A DNA stretch of 23,367 nt from a virus. The stretch covers positions 1-23,367 of the IMG/VR virus record IMGVR_UViG_3300032093_000863. One strand, written 5' to 3'. The position numbers and the translations under genes are program-made. Positions 6,540-15,274 of the stretch are shown here, piece by piece. Under the pieces are notes generated by a model. It saw only the letters and a program-made list of their open reading frames with translations. It searched no databases and had not been told where the DNA came from. Every line of letters starts with the position of its first letter. Positions within the stretch are counted from its first letter, which is position 1.

Positions 6540-8162
6540 CACACATTTATATTTCCAAAACAAGACACATTCATAACTAACGAAACTGGTTATGCCGATA
6601 AAAATTTTGGAATTGACGAAATTTTAGAATTAAAAGCACAAAATCAATTAGTAACCAATGTAACTTTTTACAGTTCTGCAAGTCTTTCTGGTAGTTATTC
6701 TACATTTGATGTATTAAACTATTCAGGAAATATTTCTGGAAGTTACCTATCAGGTTCTACGGAATCATCAAATATATACATTAGTGGATCATCTCAATTT
6801 ACTTCAACAAATTATAATGGATATGTATCAGGAACATATGGTGCTGGAATTCCGATTACATCGAGTTTAACTAATTATAACGGTTCAGTTACTGGTAGTA
6901 TAAGTGGTAGTATAATAGGATCTTTTACTGGTTCAATTTTTGCTGCTAGTGGATCGTTAGTTAATTTCGATGGATGTATAAATGGAACTTTACAAGGAAC
7001 ACAGAGTGTTTACAATCCTACTACAACATTTACTAATGATCCAGAATTTAGCAGAATTTTGATTCAATTTGATTTAACTGCAATTTCAAGTTCCCTTTTG
7101 ACGGGAGATATAAATAATGGATCTAAATTTTTCTTAAAATTAAAGGCATCTTCTACAAGTGAAGTACCATTAGATTATAAAATTTATGCGTATCCAATTA
7201 GCAAAAGTTGGGATATGGGTATAGGAAGATATGACACTGAAGGACTAGGTAGTTTTGGTGCTAGTTGGTATTATAATACTACACAAAATACTTCTAGTTT
7301 GTGGTATTCACCTACGTCATCTACAGAAACTTATGATTTCAGTGATTATCTTTTAACATCAAGTTTAGGATCTGCATCATTCCAAAATGGAGGAGCTACA
7401 TGGTTGTATAATGTACCATCAACTTATTTACAACCAACTTCTAGCACATCATCATCATTTTATAATATTTCTAGCGGATCAAAGTATATATCATCATTTT
7501 GTTCATCTTCATTGAGCGGCAGTTCATTAATATGTTCACAATCATATTCTTATAGTACATCCGATATTTACATGGATGTTACTCCAATAGTTAAAGGTTG
7601 GATTTGTGGATGTATTCCTAACAATGGATTCATTTTAATAAGTTCACTTGAATTAATTCAATCAAATGATGTTAATTCTAGTATAAGATTCTTCAGTAAA
7701 GAAACTAATACTATTTATCAACCATATTTAGATGTTCAATGGGATGACAGCACATATTCTACAGGTAGTTTAATACCATTAACAGGATTTAATCCATATA
7801 CAGTAGTTATTAAGAATGTGGGTAGAGAATACAAATTTGGAAGTGTACCTCGTATAAACATATTTGCGAGAGAAAAATCACCATTAAAGAATTTTGTTAA
7901 AGGATATCAACAAAGTCAATATTTAAGTTCAAGTTTATTACCTTCTGATTCTTATTATGCGATTAAAGACAATGAAAGTGAAAATTTTGTAATTGATTTT
8001 GATGATTATACAAAATTAAGTTGTGACGGTGCAATTCATTATTTCAGACTAGATACAACTGGTTTACCTGTTGAAAGATATTATAGAATTTTAATAAAAA
8101 CAGAAATTAACGGTGAAATCGTAATATTTGATAACGGAAACATATTTAAAGTATCAAGATGA
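6537..8162 (+). CDS. DNRLRE-type tail/baseplate structural protein
   Basis: The product is 541 residues. It opens with FPKQDTFITNETGYADKNFG, a DNRLRE-type beginning. It continues after an insertion with FSRILIQFDLTAI (about residue 171), KLKASSTSEVPLDYKIYAYPISKSW, a W/G/Y-rich stretch, YMDVTPIVKGW (about 343-353), NGFILIS and a Y-x-P-Y-L-D-V-Q-W strand. This order is typical of the DNRLRE beta-sandwich. The insertion at roughly residues 47-150 is rich in S, G, T and Y, with four loose copies of N-Y/F-x-G-x-x-x-G near residues 61, 92, 113 and 143. The C-terminal ~135 residues (VGREYKFGSVPRINIFAREKSP onward) look like a separate conserved phage domain. The stop overlaps the next ATG by 4 bp. 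It is likely a wedge-periphery or fibre-attachment protein. The exact T4 counterpart is unclear. Confidence 0.72.
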   Translation: MHTFIFPKQDTFITNETGYADKNFGIDEILELKAQNQLVTNVTFYSSASLSGSYSTFDVLNYSGNISGSYLSGSTESSNIYISGSSQFTSTNYNGYVSGTYGAGIPITSSLTNYNGSVTGSISGSIIGSFTGSIFAASGSLVNFDGCINGTLQGTQSVYNPTTTFTNDPEFSRILIQFDLTAISSSLLTGDINNGSKFFLKLKASSTSEVPLDYKIYAYPISKSWDMGIGRYDTEGLGSFGASWYYNTTQNTSSLWYSPTSSTETYDFSDYLLTSSLGSASFQNGGATWLYNVPSTYLQPTSSTSSSFYNISSGSKYISSFCSSSLSGSSLICSQSYSYSTSDIYMDVTPIVKGWICGCIPNNGFILISSLELIQSNDVNSSIRFFSKETNTIYQPYLDVQWDDSTYSTGSLIPLTGFNPYTVVIKNVGREYKFGSVPRINIFAREKSPLKNFVKGYQQSQYLSSSLLPSDSYYAIKDNESENFVIDFDDYTKLSCDGAIHYFRLDTTGLPVERYYRILIKTEINGEIVIFDNGNIFKVSR

Positions 8163-8611
8163 GTATAAAATCACAAATCAATGACTTTTTATTAACAGGC
8201 CAATTCACTAATAACATTGATGAATTTGGTAATGTAAATTTATATATTAGTTCAAGTGAAGCAAATGAACAATATATTGCATTTGAATTGATAAATTTTA
8301 ATTATAAAAAAGATGAAATTGAAAATTTATATGATGTAGGTATTACTGAAATACAAACAGAACCTATAATTCAAAAACAAGTATTTGATCAAACTTTCTT
8401 AACTGAATATAATAAAGTATTATATGAAAATCAAGACTTGAAAGAAAAATTAAATCAATTGGTTGACGAAGTACAGTCCGATTCATCCAAGTCGCAATTA
8501 AGTGCAGCAAGAGATTTAATCATAGAATTAAGAATTAAATTAAAGCAAGGAAATAAACCTGAAGATTTTTCTAACGAATTTCCTTTTAATTTAAAATCTG
8601 AAAATGAATAA
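8159..8611 (+). CDS. Coiled-coil phage protein, unknown function
   Basis: This 150-residue protein starts within an ATGA overlap with the DNRLRE gene, so translation is probably coupled. The first ~80 residues contain beta-prone segments (NVNLYISSSEANEQYIAFELINF) and an acidic stretch. Residues from about 85 to 135 (FLTEYNKVLYENQDLKEKLN, then a Q-L-V-D-E-V segment, then SAARDLIIELRIKLKQG) have heptad-like leucines of a coiled coil. It has no cysteine, membrane segment or catalytic motif. Its position between two baseplate or fibre genes suggests a small trimerisation, chaperone or wedge accessory protein. That role is inferred from location only. Confidence 0.75.
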   Translation: MSIKSQINDFLLTGQFTNNIDEFGNVNLYISSSEANEQYIAFELINFNYKKDEIENLYDVGITEIQTEPIIQKQVFDQTFLTEYNKVLYENQDLKEKLNQLVDEVQSDSSKSQLSAARDLIIELRIKLKQGNKPEDFSNEFPFNLKSENE

Positions 8612-8614
8612 TTT

Positions 8615-11600
8615 ATGGCATTTCCATTTCCAACAATATCATCTAACAGTGGATCATTAAATAGTGGTTCTTACTTTTTACAAAATGATTTGGATACATT
8701 TAACGATGTACCATTTCAAGAATACTATTTTGGTAATTCGGAACAAGATATTATTGAATTTAGTGTGTATGACATCGAAGGTAATATTAACGTATGGAAA
8801 TATTTACCTGTTTCTGTCACATATACTGTATTAAATAAAACTTATAAAGACGTTGATAATAATACTTTAAATTACAGTTATAAACAATACAATAGCAGTT
8901 ATACGATTGCATTTAATAAAAATATATTATTAAGTACACTTCAAGATTTTTCCGGTTCAAATATTAATTCAGGTAACCATGTTGCAAGCTATAATTTCAT
9001 TAGAAATGTCGCCGGTAATCCTGATTATCAACTTTATATTAAAGAAATTTCTCCAAGTAGAAGAGAAGTAAAATTAACACCTTCATTTAAATTAGATTTA
9101 ACAAAAGAAGAAAACATACTTGTAAATCTTCAATATCAAGCATTTGCTAGAAAAGCAGTATTAGTCAGAGACACCATTCCACTGTTCAATTACTTTTTAG
9201 ATTCATATCAAATCTATAAAAATAGTGATACATTAATTAACAACAATAAAGCAATTTTTACACTATTAAGAACTAATTTTGGATTCAAATCAGATGCAGA
9301 TATACTTGCATTTTTAGACGATACATACAATGGTTTTAATCGTCCATTTGTTAATTCTCAAAACGGACAATTGATAGAAAATAGTTTTGAAGGTGCTAAA
9401 AATTATATTAAAGATTGGTTGTATACATATTACAAGTCAATTTATTCATTTGAACAGATTAAAACACAATTTAAATATATTGTTCAAAAGTCAATATCAA
9501 TTAGATTGAGTCAACTAAATTCATATTATACAAGTAATATTGAATTGACAACACAAGTTGAAAATTTCATCAATGATTTGTTTTTTACAAATTTTATATC
9601 AAATGTTGTTGATACAGTTCAAGTTTATCACGATAAAAAATTGTATGCATATTTGAAGAATGCATTGAATTTTGGCAATGATACATTTTATACAATATTA
9701 AATTATACATTCGTAGAAGAAGATGGTAATACAAATATTATTGTAAAATTGTTCAATGAATTACCATTAGATGTTTCATTAAGAGACAGATGTTGGATTT
9801 CAAATATATCATTGATACCAACAATTCAAAAATTTGTAATTAATGTTCCAGTTGTTAAAAGAAGTTTTAAAATATCTGGACCAAATTTTAAAGTGCCTAT
9901 TGATTCTTATAAGAGTTCACCTGTAAATTATCAAAATTCTAATGATTTAAAGTTAGATAATACTACAAAGAATGATGTAGAATTTTATAAGAAATTAAAC
10001 AATCTTAACGTAGATTATTCAAATTTTTCTAACTTTATAGTATTCAGTTCTGCAGAATTAAGAACTAAGTTATTTTTAAATAAAGTAACATCGATTAATC
10101 AACTTAATACATCAATTAATTCTATATTGACTACATTATCTGCTTCTGCTGCAAATAGTGCGTCATCATATACATTATTAACTTCCTATCCATTCATTAG
10201 CGCATCATATGCAGAAGAAGTAAATGGATATCAATCACAATTAAATACAATTTTCAATTCATTTGACGGATATGATTCATATTTGTATCAAAATATCACT
10301 TTAGTAAGTGGTAGTACAACATCATTTGTCAATGGTGCATATGTACAAAATTACAATTATCCAGACTATATTGAAAATGCAATTGAATTTGATAAAAATA
10401 ACAGAGATAGTCTTGTAAATAATACACCAGAATATATTTTATTGGATGATAATAATACCGATTATTTGATATTCTTGTCAATGATTGGACATCATTTTGA
10501 TAACATTTACTTGTATATTAAGAATTTTCCAACACAACAATATGTTCAAAATAATCTATCATCAAGTTATGTAAGTACCGTTGCCAATACTTTATTACAA
10601 CAATTTGGATGGAATCCAATTAGTTCATTTGATAATTCATCTATTGAAGCTAATTACTTGACGGGTTCAAATGCTTATTCTGATTATGATAAATTAAAGA
10701 TAATTTGGAATAGAATTCTAAAGACACTTCCATTGATTTACAAGACTAAGGGAACAGAAGAATGTATTAGAACAATATCTAACATTTATGGAATTCCTCG
10801 TAGTTTATTAAATGTTAAAGAATATGGTGGTAATAAGATTTCTGATGAAGATAATTCATCCTACACATATCAAAGTAAATATTACTTTACAAAATATACC
10901 AGAAATGGTGATGCAATAATAATACCTGTATTTGGCACATCAAGTTATGTCAATTCAATAGAATTTAAATTTAGAATTGATTCGGATTATATCTATCCAC
11001 AAAATACCAAAGTTTATTTGTTAAAAACAACTAATTGGGATGTATCAATCAAAAAGGAAGTTAAAGATACATTTGGAAAATTAAAATTTGATATGTCTCC
11101 ATCTGGAGCACCAACTGACTATCTTGAAACAGATTCATTGCCATTGTTTAATGGAAATGTATTCAATGTATTAATTAAACAAATCAATTTATCTGCAAGT
11201 TATGATTCGGGATCTGGCGGCCAATTACCATATCAATATTCATTAAGAGTTACATCTGTTGACAATGATGAAATTGTATTTGATGATAATAAATCAATTA
11301 TTAGTGGTACCGAAGGAATCAATGAATCATTCAATAGTTTCGGTTTGCTTTATGTAGGAAACTATACGGGTGGTGGAAATTTATTCCAAGGAAATATAGA
11401 CAAAATAAATCTATGGAAACATGAATTAGACGATGAATCTTTTATAGAACATTGTAAGAATTTTGATTCTTATAGAACAAATAATGACAGTACGACATAT
11501 GATAATTTGTATTTTAGATACAGTTATGATTATCCAGTTAATATGTACACTAGTTCATTCTTTGTTGTAAGAAATGCAAATAAATTATATTCACAATATA

Positions 11601-12841
11601 GTGCTTCTGCATATAACTTTGCACAAAATACAACTACACAATCAAATTGTTTAACCGTATCTGCATCTTTGTATCCATATCAATTTGATGAAATTGAAAT
11701 CAATCAAAACATTAAATTGGGACAATATGGACCTAATAAATTCAAGAATGTAAAGATTAATAAAGCAACACAAAATGTTGAAGCTAGATTGATGCCTAAT
11801 GAAACCAGTGTTGTAAATAATTTAGTAACCACCGATTCAAATTTATTAGCTGTATATATTTCTCCGTTTAAAGTAAGAGACGATGACATTTTAAATTTCT
11901 TGGGTGAATATGATATTATGGATTTAATCGGAAATCCATCCAATATTTTCGTTGACAATTATGAAAGTTTACAAACACTAAGAAACAATTATAACAAATA
12001 TAATTTATCCGAACAAGTCTTATATCAAGAGTTCATGACTCTATATAAGAATTATTTTGACGGATCTTTCTTTGAAACAGTTACACAATTGCTTCCAGCA
12101 AGAAGTAAAGTAATTGACGGTATATTGATTGAACCAAGTCTATTGGAAAGAAATAAATATCAAAACCGACCAATAGATAGTGCTATTGCTTACGATTTAA
12201 GTAGTTCATATCAACCACTTAGAAATTTTTCTGCTTCTTTTGAAAGAAATTATAAAAGCACAAGTCAAGTTAATTTAAGTAAAAATGGACTAAACTTTCC
12301 ATTAACATCTTCTACGTATGGTTCATTGACATCATCAATGCATCCATCATCATATACATCTAATAACTTCACAACATTCCAGTTCTCTAGTTTGAATTAT
12401 GATAAGAGATTAAGCACATTTTCTGTTAGTGGATCGTTTTTTGATAAATTTGAAAGTAATTATATTTACAGAAATAATAAGAATGTATATTTGTTTGGTA
12501 TCGATCCAAATACCAGTTTAGAAAATTCTAGCAGTAAATTTGTAAATATATATTCTTATGTAAATGTCAATTCCGCATCTTTATTTGCTACATATGACAA
12601 TAATTCTTCTATTTTTGATACCGAATCATATCCTATAGGACATTATTCGATGAAAAGAAGAATTTCAAGATTTTCAACAAATCAATATTTCGTCAATTCA
12701 CCAACAGGCTCATTTTATAAAAAATCTAGCCAAACTATATATACGACTGTAGATGATGAAGGAAATAGTGATAATTCATCACCAATTGAAAGAACTCAAA
12801 TAAATTTACAAGTTTCTGAAAATTCATTGATTAGTTCATAA
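8615..12841 (+). CDS. Large baseplate wedge/tail protein, gp7-like position
   Basis: At 1408 residues this is the largest protein here. The N-terminal ~185 residues (NDLDTFNDVPFQEYYFGNSE, then a W-K-Y-L-P-V-S-V-T-Y strand, later YIKEISPSRREVKLTP) look like a phage-specific beta domain. Residues ~185-400 are helical (RDTIPLFNYFLDSYQIYKN, YNGFNRPFVNSQNG). Around residues 620-640 is MIGHHFDNIYLYIKNFPTQQ, and at 695-728 IIWNRILKTLPLIYKTKGTE followed by ECIRTISNIYGIP. This 'LP..YKTKGT...I......YGIP' signature is found in tail protein I and gp7-type wedge proteins. Residues ~777-938 form a LamG/concanavalin-like beta-sandwich (VNSIEFKFRI, GLLYVGNYTGGGNLFQGNID, KINLWKHELDDESF). The C-terminal ~470 residues are S/N/Y-rich. 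The order 25, 6, then a giant gene echoes T4 25-6-7. I infer a wedge initiator with added binding domains. Confidence 0.65.
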   Translation: MAFPFPTISSNSGSLNSGSYFLQNDLDTFNDVPFQEYYFGNSEQDIIEFSVYDIEGNINVWKYLPVSVTYTVLNKTYKDVDNNTLNYSYKQYNSSYTIAFNKNILLSTLQDFSGSNINSGNHVASYNFIRNVAGNPDYQLYIKEISPSRREVKLTPSFKLDLTKEENILVNLQYQAFARKAVLVRDTIPLFNYFLDSYQIYKNSDTLINNNKAIFTLLRTNFGFKSDADILAFLDDTYNGFNRPFVNSQNGQLIENSFEGAKNYIKDWLYTYYKSIYSFEQIKTQFKYIVQKSISIRLSQLNSYYTSNIELTTQVENFINDLFFTNFISNVVDTVQVYHDKKLYAYLKNALNFGNDTFYTILNYTFVEEDGNTNIIVKLFNELPLDVSLRDRCWISNISLIPTIQKFVINVPVVKRSFKISGPNFKVPIDSYKSSPVNYQNSNDLKLDNTTKNDVEFYKKLNNLNVDYSNFSNFIVFSSAELRTKLFLNKVTSINQLNTSINSILTTLSASAANSASSYTLLTSYPFISASYAEEVNGYQSQLNTIFNSFDGYDSYLYQNITLVSGSTTSFVNGAYVQNYNYPDYIENAIEFDKNNRDSLVNNTPEYILLDDNNTDYLIFLSMIGHHFDNIYLYIKNFPTQQYVQNNLSSSYVSTVANTLLQQFGWNPISSFDNSSIEANYLTGSNAYSDYDKLKIIWNRILKTLPLIYKTKGTEECIRTISNIYGIPRSLLNVKEYGGNKISDEDNSSYTYQSKYYFTKYTRNGDAIIIPVFGTSSYVNSIEFKFRIDSDYIYPQNTKVYLLKTTNWDVSIKKEVKDTFGKLKFDMSPSGAPTDYLETDSLPLFNGNVFNVLIKQINLSASYDSGSGGQLPYQYSLRVTSVDNDEIVFDDNKSIISGTEGINESFNSFGLLYVGNYTGGGNLFQGNIDKINLWKHELDDESFIEHCKNFDSYRTNNDSTTYDNLYFRYSYDYPVNMYTSSFFVVRNANKLYSQYSASAYNFAQNTTTQSNCLTVSASLYPYQFDEIEINQNIKLGQYGPNKFKNVKINKATQNVEARLMPNETSVVNNLVTTDSNLLAVYISPFKVRDDDILNFLGEYDIMDLIGNPSNIFVDNYESLQTLRNNYNKYNLSEQVLYQEFMTLYKNYFDGSFFETVTQLLPARSKVIDGILIEPSLLERNKYQNRPIDSAIAYDLSSSYQPLRNFSASFERNYKSTSQVNLSKNGLNFPLTSSTYGSLTSSMHPSSYTSNNFTTFQFSSLNYDKRLSTFSVSGSFFDKFESNYIYRNNKNVYLFGIDPNTSLENSSSKFVNIYSYVNVNSASLFATYDNNSSIFDTESYPIGHYSMKRRISRFSTNQYFVNSPTGSFYKKSSQTIYTTVDDEGNSDNSSPIERTQINLQVSENSLISS

Positions 12842-12858
12842 GAAAAATTTAATGAATA

Positions 12859-12876
12859 ATATTTATTGATAAATAT
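12859..12876 (+). other. A/T hairpin in the gap before gene 12888
   Basis: ATATTTA (12859-12865) and TAAATAT (12870-12876) form a perfect stem around TTGA. There is no following T-run, so it is not an obvious terminator. Unlike the start-codon hairpins it ends 11 bases before the ATG. It overlaps the promoter-like GATAAATA. Confidence 0.35.
12868..12875 (+). promoter_or_regulatory. Possible T4-type late promoter before gene 12888
   Basis: GATAAATA matches the T4 late consensus TATAAATA at seven of eight bases. With T4 spacing, RNA would start near 12881 and give a leader of only about 7 bases before ATG 12888. The bases just after it, ATACTTATATT (12875-12885), are repeated exactly at 6513-6523 in front of gene 6537, which suggests shared control. 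The motif is short and A/T-rich, so support is modest. Confidence 0.38.
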
Positions 12877-12887
12877 ACTTATATTAT

Positions 12888-13517
12888 ATGGCATATCTAG
12901 ATAACAAAACTATAACAGTTGATGCGATTTTAACCCAAAAAGGTAGACAATTGTTGGCAAAGAATGGTTCTTTGAACATTACATCATTTGCTCTTGCGGA
13001 TGATGAAATTGACTATAACTTATACAATTCAACACATCCACTAGGCAGTGCTTTTTATGATATTGCTATAAGAAATACACCAGTATTGGAACCATTTAGT
13101 GATGAAACACAAGTAATGAAGTACAAGTTGGTAACATTGCCATCTGGAGTAACCGCAATTCCAGTAATTTCTATCGCACAAACAAGTATTATAACCAATA
13201 GATTGAATACTAGTGAATTTATAATTTCTCCAAGTACCAATCCAACATATAATACAACACTAGGATATACTGCTATATTGGGTAATAAGAATGCCGGAAC
13301 ATTATTAGTAACAGAAACAAATAGTATTAATTCTACAAGTGCTACTGTTCCAAGTTTTGCTGGTGATGCAGTTACTGCTGCTTCTCAAGTAGTAGTTGGT
13401 AATAAGTTTAAATTTGTACCAAATAACGCTTTGATATCTACCATAACTACAACATTGACTATCATTGGTAATGAAAGCGGTGGTAGTTTAACAATTCCAG
13501 TTACCATAACAGTTTAA
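12888..13517 (+). CDS. Tail/fibre structural protein
   Basis: The product is 209 residues. The N-terminus (MAYLDNKTITVDAILTQKGR, then QLLAKNGSLNITSFALADDEIDY and LYNSTHPLGSAFYDIAIRNTP) is highly patterned. It resembles a structural protein family I recognise from T4-like phages of AT-rich hosts, in which 'ILT.KGR..LA' and 'FAL.DDEIDY..Y...HP.GSA' recur. I do not know a firm functional name. The C-terminal half is T/N/S/V-rich beta sequence without cysteines, suitable for a virion surface. It is the first of a run of four structural genes and starts after a 46-bp gap with promoter-like and hairpin sequences, so it may head a transcript. The start is clear, with no other in-frame ATG nearby and no Shine-Dalgarno. 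Confidence 0.75.
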   Translation: MAYLDNKTITVDAILTQKGRQLLAKNGSLNITSFALADDEIDYNLYNSTHPLGSAFYDIAIRNTPVLEPFSDETQVMKYKLVTLPSGVTAIPVISIAQTSIITNRLNTSEFIISPSTNPTYNTTLGYTAILGNKNAGTLLVTETNSINSTSATVPSFAGDAVTAASQVVVGNKFKFVPNNALISTITTTLTIIGNESGGSLTIPVTITV

Positions 13518-13531
13518 CCGCTTAATAAAAT

Positions 13532-14638
13532 ATGATTTTTAAAAACTTTGAATCTACAGACATAGTAGCAGGAAGAATCAATACAGTTTCTTCTGGATTT
13601 TGGGTTGACGGCAATTATGCAGTAACACAATCAACTTTTACAACATCATCCACTCAAGTGGTATTGACTGGTTCAAACCAATATGATGTTCAAAATGGAT
13701 TGTATTATTACAATGTATATTACCAAAACCAACCACATTTTTCAATAACATATGGTGATTATTATGGTTCTGGTTCATCTATTACCGATGCAACATCATT
13801 ATATATTCGTCCAACACAAGCAATTTACAATCAATATAAGAATGTATTGTTGACACCGGACGATACATTTTTTAATTTTAAATCAGGTAATTACACTGTA
13901 GCTACAGCCACCGATTCAACTACATCTGTTACAGGATCTGGTATAGTAGTATTGAATTTCTCCGCTGATAAATATAAAGATCGTGTAGATGAAGGACAAA
14001 TTGAATTTAGTATTAGTGGTGCCAATGGTCAATTTACATTTATCGATGATTCTTCTGTAGTTAAGAAACAATTTGACGTTTATAATATCATTAGCGGTAG
14101 TGTAAATGACGGTGTTCCATCTGCATATTCAAGTGGTGGAGTAATTACATATAATTCCATTGGATTATTTTATCCAAAAACAGGTACAGTTGTATTAAAT
14201 GCAGGTGCAATTAGTTCTTCTGTTGGTGTATCTTTGACTGGATCATTCGCAAGTGTTGCTGATCAAACCAATACATACGCATTGAATCAAAGAACTATGT
14301 TCCAAGCAATTACTAAATGCACAACAAAGACATTTAAAGTAAGAAAATCCGAATATTTACCATCTGCTCAATATTTCGTAAGAGTAAAGAATCAAGATTT
14401 TAATTATACAAACAATCCAACATTTATTGCAAATGGTACTACTGATAGTTTAAATGGTACAGTATTAGCAAGAGGTGCGATCAAGATTAGTGATTTCGTA
14501 AATAATCCTACGACTTATATTACTACTGTTGGTTTATATGATAGTGATAATGAACTTGTAGCAGTTGCAAAATTGAGTCAACCAACACAAAAAACTTTTG
14601 ATAGTGAATTGTTGATTAGAGTAAGACTTGATTTTTAA
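13532..14638 (+). CDS. Tail/fibre structural protein with conserved C-terminal module
   Basis: This 368-residue structural protein begins MIFKNFESTDIVAGRINTVS with SGFWVDGN next, then ATSLYIRPTQAIYNQYKNVLLTPDD, a pattern seen in phage tail proteins. Its C-terminal ~100 residues contain YFVRVKNQDFNYTNNPTF, then ISDFVNNPTTYITTVGLYDS, NELVAVAKLSQPTQ and a short strand ending in LDF. The same landmarks reappear split in the 15271-17586 product (EFNYSTNPTS and YITTVGLYSGADLVAVAKLG), so the two proteins share a module, presumably for attachment to a common partner. The central region is S/T/G/V-rich beta sequence. It lies 14 bp after the previous gene and 12 bp before the next. A fibre or baseplate-periphery role is inferred from context. 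Confidence 0.72.
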   Translation: MIFKNFESTDIVAGRINTVSSGFWVDGNYAVTQSTFTTSSTQVVLTGSNQYDVQNGLYYYNVYYQNQPHFSITYGDYYGSGSSITDATSLYIRPTQAIYNQYKNVLLTPDDTFFNFKSGNYTVATATDSTTSVTGSGIVVLNFSADKYKDRVDEGQIEFSISGANGQFTFIDDSSVVKKQFDVYNIISGSVNDGVPSAYSSGGVITYNSIGLFYPKTGTVVLNAGAISSSVGVSLTGSFASVADQTNTYALNQRTMFQAITKCTTKTFKVRKSEYLPSAQYFVRVKNQDFNYTNNPTFIANGTTDSLNGTVLARGAIKISDFVNNPTTYITTVGLYDSDNELVAVAKLSQPTQKTFDSELLIRVRLDF

Positions 14639-14650
14639 ACTAATGGATAC

Positions 14651-15274
14651 ATGATTAAAAGTCTAAATAGAGATGATGTCCAAGTTACCCCATTTGTTGC
14701 TAAGAAACTCTGGAATCCTACAAATATTGAAGCTACGGATTTGATATTATGGATGTCTGGATCATTAAGTGGATCGATATCTCATATTTATATTGATTAT
14801 GGTGACGGTACAAGTTTGCCTACAACAAATAGTTATTGTAATTTAGCGTTACAACAACAAAGTGATGATTTTGTTCAATATCATCGTGGTTTAAACATTA
14901 CAGGCACATTTTTCCCGGTAGGAAATCAATATTATAATTCGGCATCCAATCCAACTAATACTGATGGTACTTATATGCGAATGGTATATAATACCAATAA
15001 ACAATTATTTTACAACACATATAATAATCCAACTCAATTATGGGGTGTAGAAAATTTCAATTTGGATACTACATATAGACTCTTGACAGATGTAATGGAT
15101 GTATTCACAATTCCAACAATTAATTTCGGAGAAAAAATTTCTCCATATAGTGTAACAATAATTGACGATCAAGATGATGCCAATTATGTAATTGTAGATG
15201 ATGGAAATGAAAATTTAATACTTAGTGGAAGTTATTTTTCTACTTATCAAGAAATAGAATTCACTGATATATGA
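14651..15274 (+). CDS. Tail structural protein
   Basis: The product is 207 residues. It begins MIKSLNRDDVQVTPFVAKKL, then W-N-P-T-N. It contains NSYCNLALQQQSDDFVQYHRG, a TFFPVGNQYYNSAS stretch, QLFYNTYNNPTQLWGVENF and FTIPTINFGEKISPYSVTI. I recognise this order (a 'CN.ALEQQ..D...Y..G' core and an 'F.IP...FGEKI.P.S' strand pair) from tail structural proteins of T4-like phages, but know no mechanistic role. The final acidic part (DDQDDANYVIVDDGNENL) could bind metal. The ATG at 14651 is used because the domain starts there. An ATG at 14642 is out of frame and ends at once in TGA. The stop overlaps the next ATG by 4 bp, linking it to the 771-residue protein, with which it may assemble. Confidence 0.72.
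   Translation: MIKSLNRDDVQVTPFVAKKLWNPTNIEATDLILWMSGSLSGSISHIYIDYGDGTSLPTTNSYCNLALQQQSDDFVQYHRGLNITGTFFPVGNQYYNSASNPTNTDGTYMRMVYNTNKQLFYNTYNNPTQLWGVENFNLDTTYRLLTDVMDVFTIPTINFGEKISPYSVTIIDDQDDANYVIVDDGNENLILSGSYFSTYQEIEFTDI

Noticed and set aside
12859-12876. Intrinsic terminator after the 1408-residue gene
   Set aside because: The stem is A-T only and no T-run follows, so a terminator is not supported, though the inverted repeat is real.
14642-14653. ATG nine bases ahead of the chosen start of the 14651 gene
   Set aside because: It reads ATG GAT ACA TGA within its own frame only if offset. In the gene's frame there is no such extension, and the conserved opening begins at 14651.
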